The notes beneath the pieces were generated by a model. The model saw nothing but the letters and a program-made list of their open reading frames with translations. It made no database searches and was not told the origin of the DNA. A stretch of 64,000 nucleotides of DNA from the NCBI RefSeq assembly GCF_023284045.1, contig NZ_JAKIKQ010000003.1, positions 186,001 through 250,000 on the forward strand, read 5' to 3'. This DNA comes from Shewanella kaireitica. GTDB lineage: Bacteria > Pseudomonadota > Gammaproteobacteria > Enterobacterales > Shewanellaceae. The translations under genes and the position numbers were made by a program. Each line of letters opens with the position of its first letter. Within the stretch, counting starts at the first letter, position 1. Positions 63,159 through 64,000 of this stretch are shown here, in pieces.

Positions 63159-64000
63159 TTATCTGCGCTTTAAGTTAGCGATGTTCTCAATGATAAGCGT
63201 TGGTGTTTTTCCTGCTGGCTCAAAACCAAATACCTGACCATAGAAAGATAACTCAGATTCGAGCGCCCGTTTTTTACTTTCAGGGGAAACGCGATTGGCT
63301 GCGTCGTCATTGAACTCTAAGTAAGCGACCGGCGTTCCTTTACGTTTGACCGCATTATAAAGCTGCAATGTTTGTTCAGCGGGGATCAATGAATCATTCA
63401 CCCCTTGAATAAGCAGCAAAGGTTCATTGATCCCTGATAAATTATTCATTGCCGAACGCAGCTTATAGTTATCGATTGTTCCAATCAGCCTTTCTAAATA
63501 GTTACTTTCAAACTTATTGGAATGACGTCTAAATGACTGCGCGTCGCTAATGCCTGAATAACTCACGGCGGCACCAAAAGTACTGTAATAGGCAACCGCT
63601 GACAGTGCAGTAAAGCCACCCGCTCGAGAACCTCTAATGGCCAGTTTACGACCGTCTACATCACCTCTATTAACTAAGAAGCCTGCGGCGCGAACAGCAT
63701 CTTCTACATCCGAACGACCCCACTGACCATATAAACTATTGCGGTAATCCCTACCAAAGCCTGTACTACCACGATAGTTCAGATCGAAAACGGCGAAACC
63801 GCGGCTGGTCCAATATTGAATATCGCGCCTAAAGACTCGACTTGCTTGTGCAGTCGGGCCACGGTGCAGAAACATCACCAAAGGCGGCTCTTGTCCTGCT
63901 GGCGCTTGAAAATTCGGATTCTCGGGTTTATAGAAATACCCGTAAGCGGTGTCGCGATCACCCGTTTTAAAGCTAACGCTTTCAGCTCTTGAAATGAAAT
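63159..64000 (-). CDS. S9 (prolyl oligopeptidase) family protein, 3' part, catalytic residues altered
   Basis: The frame is open to the right edge, so the N-terminal propeller lies outside. The visible part is the alpha/beta-hydrolase domain: LVMFLHRGPTAQASRVF, FDLNYRGSTGFGRDYRNS, LAIRGSRAGGFTALSAV, LLLIQGVNDSLIPAEQ and YLEFNDDAANRVSPESKK. Active relatives read IRGGSAGG at the nucleophile; here it is IRGSRAGG, so the residue in the Ser place is Arg and a Ser sits one position before. The His that normally lies in E-G-H-G-F is replaced (DDAANRV). The Asp (GVND) is kept. The protein may be a non-catalytic binder or a changed hydrolase. It is convergent with cueR. Confidence 0.85.
   Translation of the reverse strand, partial: FISRAESVSFKTGDRDTAYGYFYKPENPNFQAPAGQEPPLVMFLHRGPTAQASRVFRRDIQYWTSRGFAVFDLNYRGSTGFGRDYRNSLYGQWGRSDVEDAVRAAGFLVNRGDVDGRKLAIRGSRAGGFTALSAVAYYSTFGAAVSYSGISDAQSFRRHSNKFESNYLERLIGTIDNYKLRSAMNNLSGINEPLLLIQGVNDSLIPAEQTLQLYNAVKRKGTPVAYLEFNDDAANRVSPESKKRALESELSFYGQVFGFEPAGKTPTLIIENIANLKRR

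Overview
The window looks like chromosome of a marine gammaproteobacterium of the Shewanella type. The pointers are an oleABCD long-chain olefin cluster, pst/phoU genes with very large permeases, a YbiT-type ABC-F protein, an M9 collagenase, two betaine/choline (BCCT) carriers and a moderate GC content. This is inferred from protein resemblance alone, so no species is named.

Layout. 1-9 kb: 3' end of a TonB-dependent receptor, then small metabolic and detoxification genes (a short-chain dehydrogenase split by a 260-bp mobile element, GNAT, GFA, hexapeptide acetyltransferase, GST), a U32 peptidase/RlhA-like protein, a MscS channel and a small TonB-C protein. 9-16 kb: a second MITE-like element, a cNMP/CBS/DUF294 protein with a 3'-5' exonuclease, a BCCT carrier, a half-length MreB-like protein and small ORFs. 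16-21 kb: oleABCD, all on the minus strand. 21-27 kb: a methyltransferase, a lipoprotein of unknown function, DUF1289, YajD and BetT. 27-33 kb: pstC-pstA-pstB-phoU behind a near-consensus Pho box, without pstS. 33-44 kb: an ACT-domain regulator, DUF2797, a DUF4136 lipoprotein, an M9 collagenase with collagen-like triplets in its pro-region, LysE, DUF1415, RNase H, a LETM1-like protein and an M17 aminopeptidase. 44-50 kb: a small membrane protein, a beta-barrel and a 1189-aa zinc-metallopeptidase lipoprotein, then a second beta-barrel.

50-58 kb is accessory DNA and the most unusual part. Two units of a REP-associated HUH transposase (RAYT; one broken, one intact), an acyltransferase gene, a 5'-truncated copy of the neighbouring outer-membrane protein gene and a 5'-truncated RAYT copy lie in a row. 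Module after module ends at the same short hairpin motif, always in the same orientation (five copies, A-E). Beyond motif E are two AT-rich genes that look like integron cassettes without an integrase: a RelA/SpoT-domain protein whose attC-like site is cut by the array, and a DUF6602-type PD-(D/E)XK protein whose stop codon lies inside a complete attC-like site. The RAYT leader can fold so that its Shine-Dalgarno sequence is paired. Together these suggest a HUH transposase copying neighbouring gene fragments into a motif-delimited tandem array that has entered an integron-type cassette cluster.

58-64 kb returns to core genes: YbiT, CopA with a divergent CueR-type regulator and a 19-bp-spacer promoter, and the 3' part of an S9 peptidase homologue that appears to have lost its catalytic Ser and His. 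No rRNA, tRNA or CRISPR array was seen.
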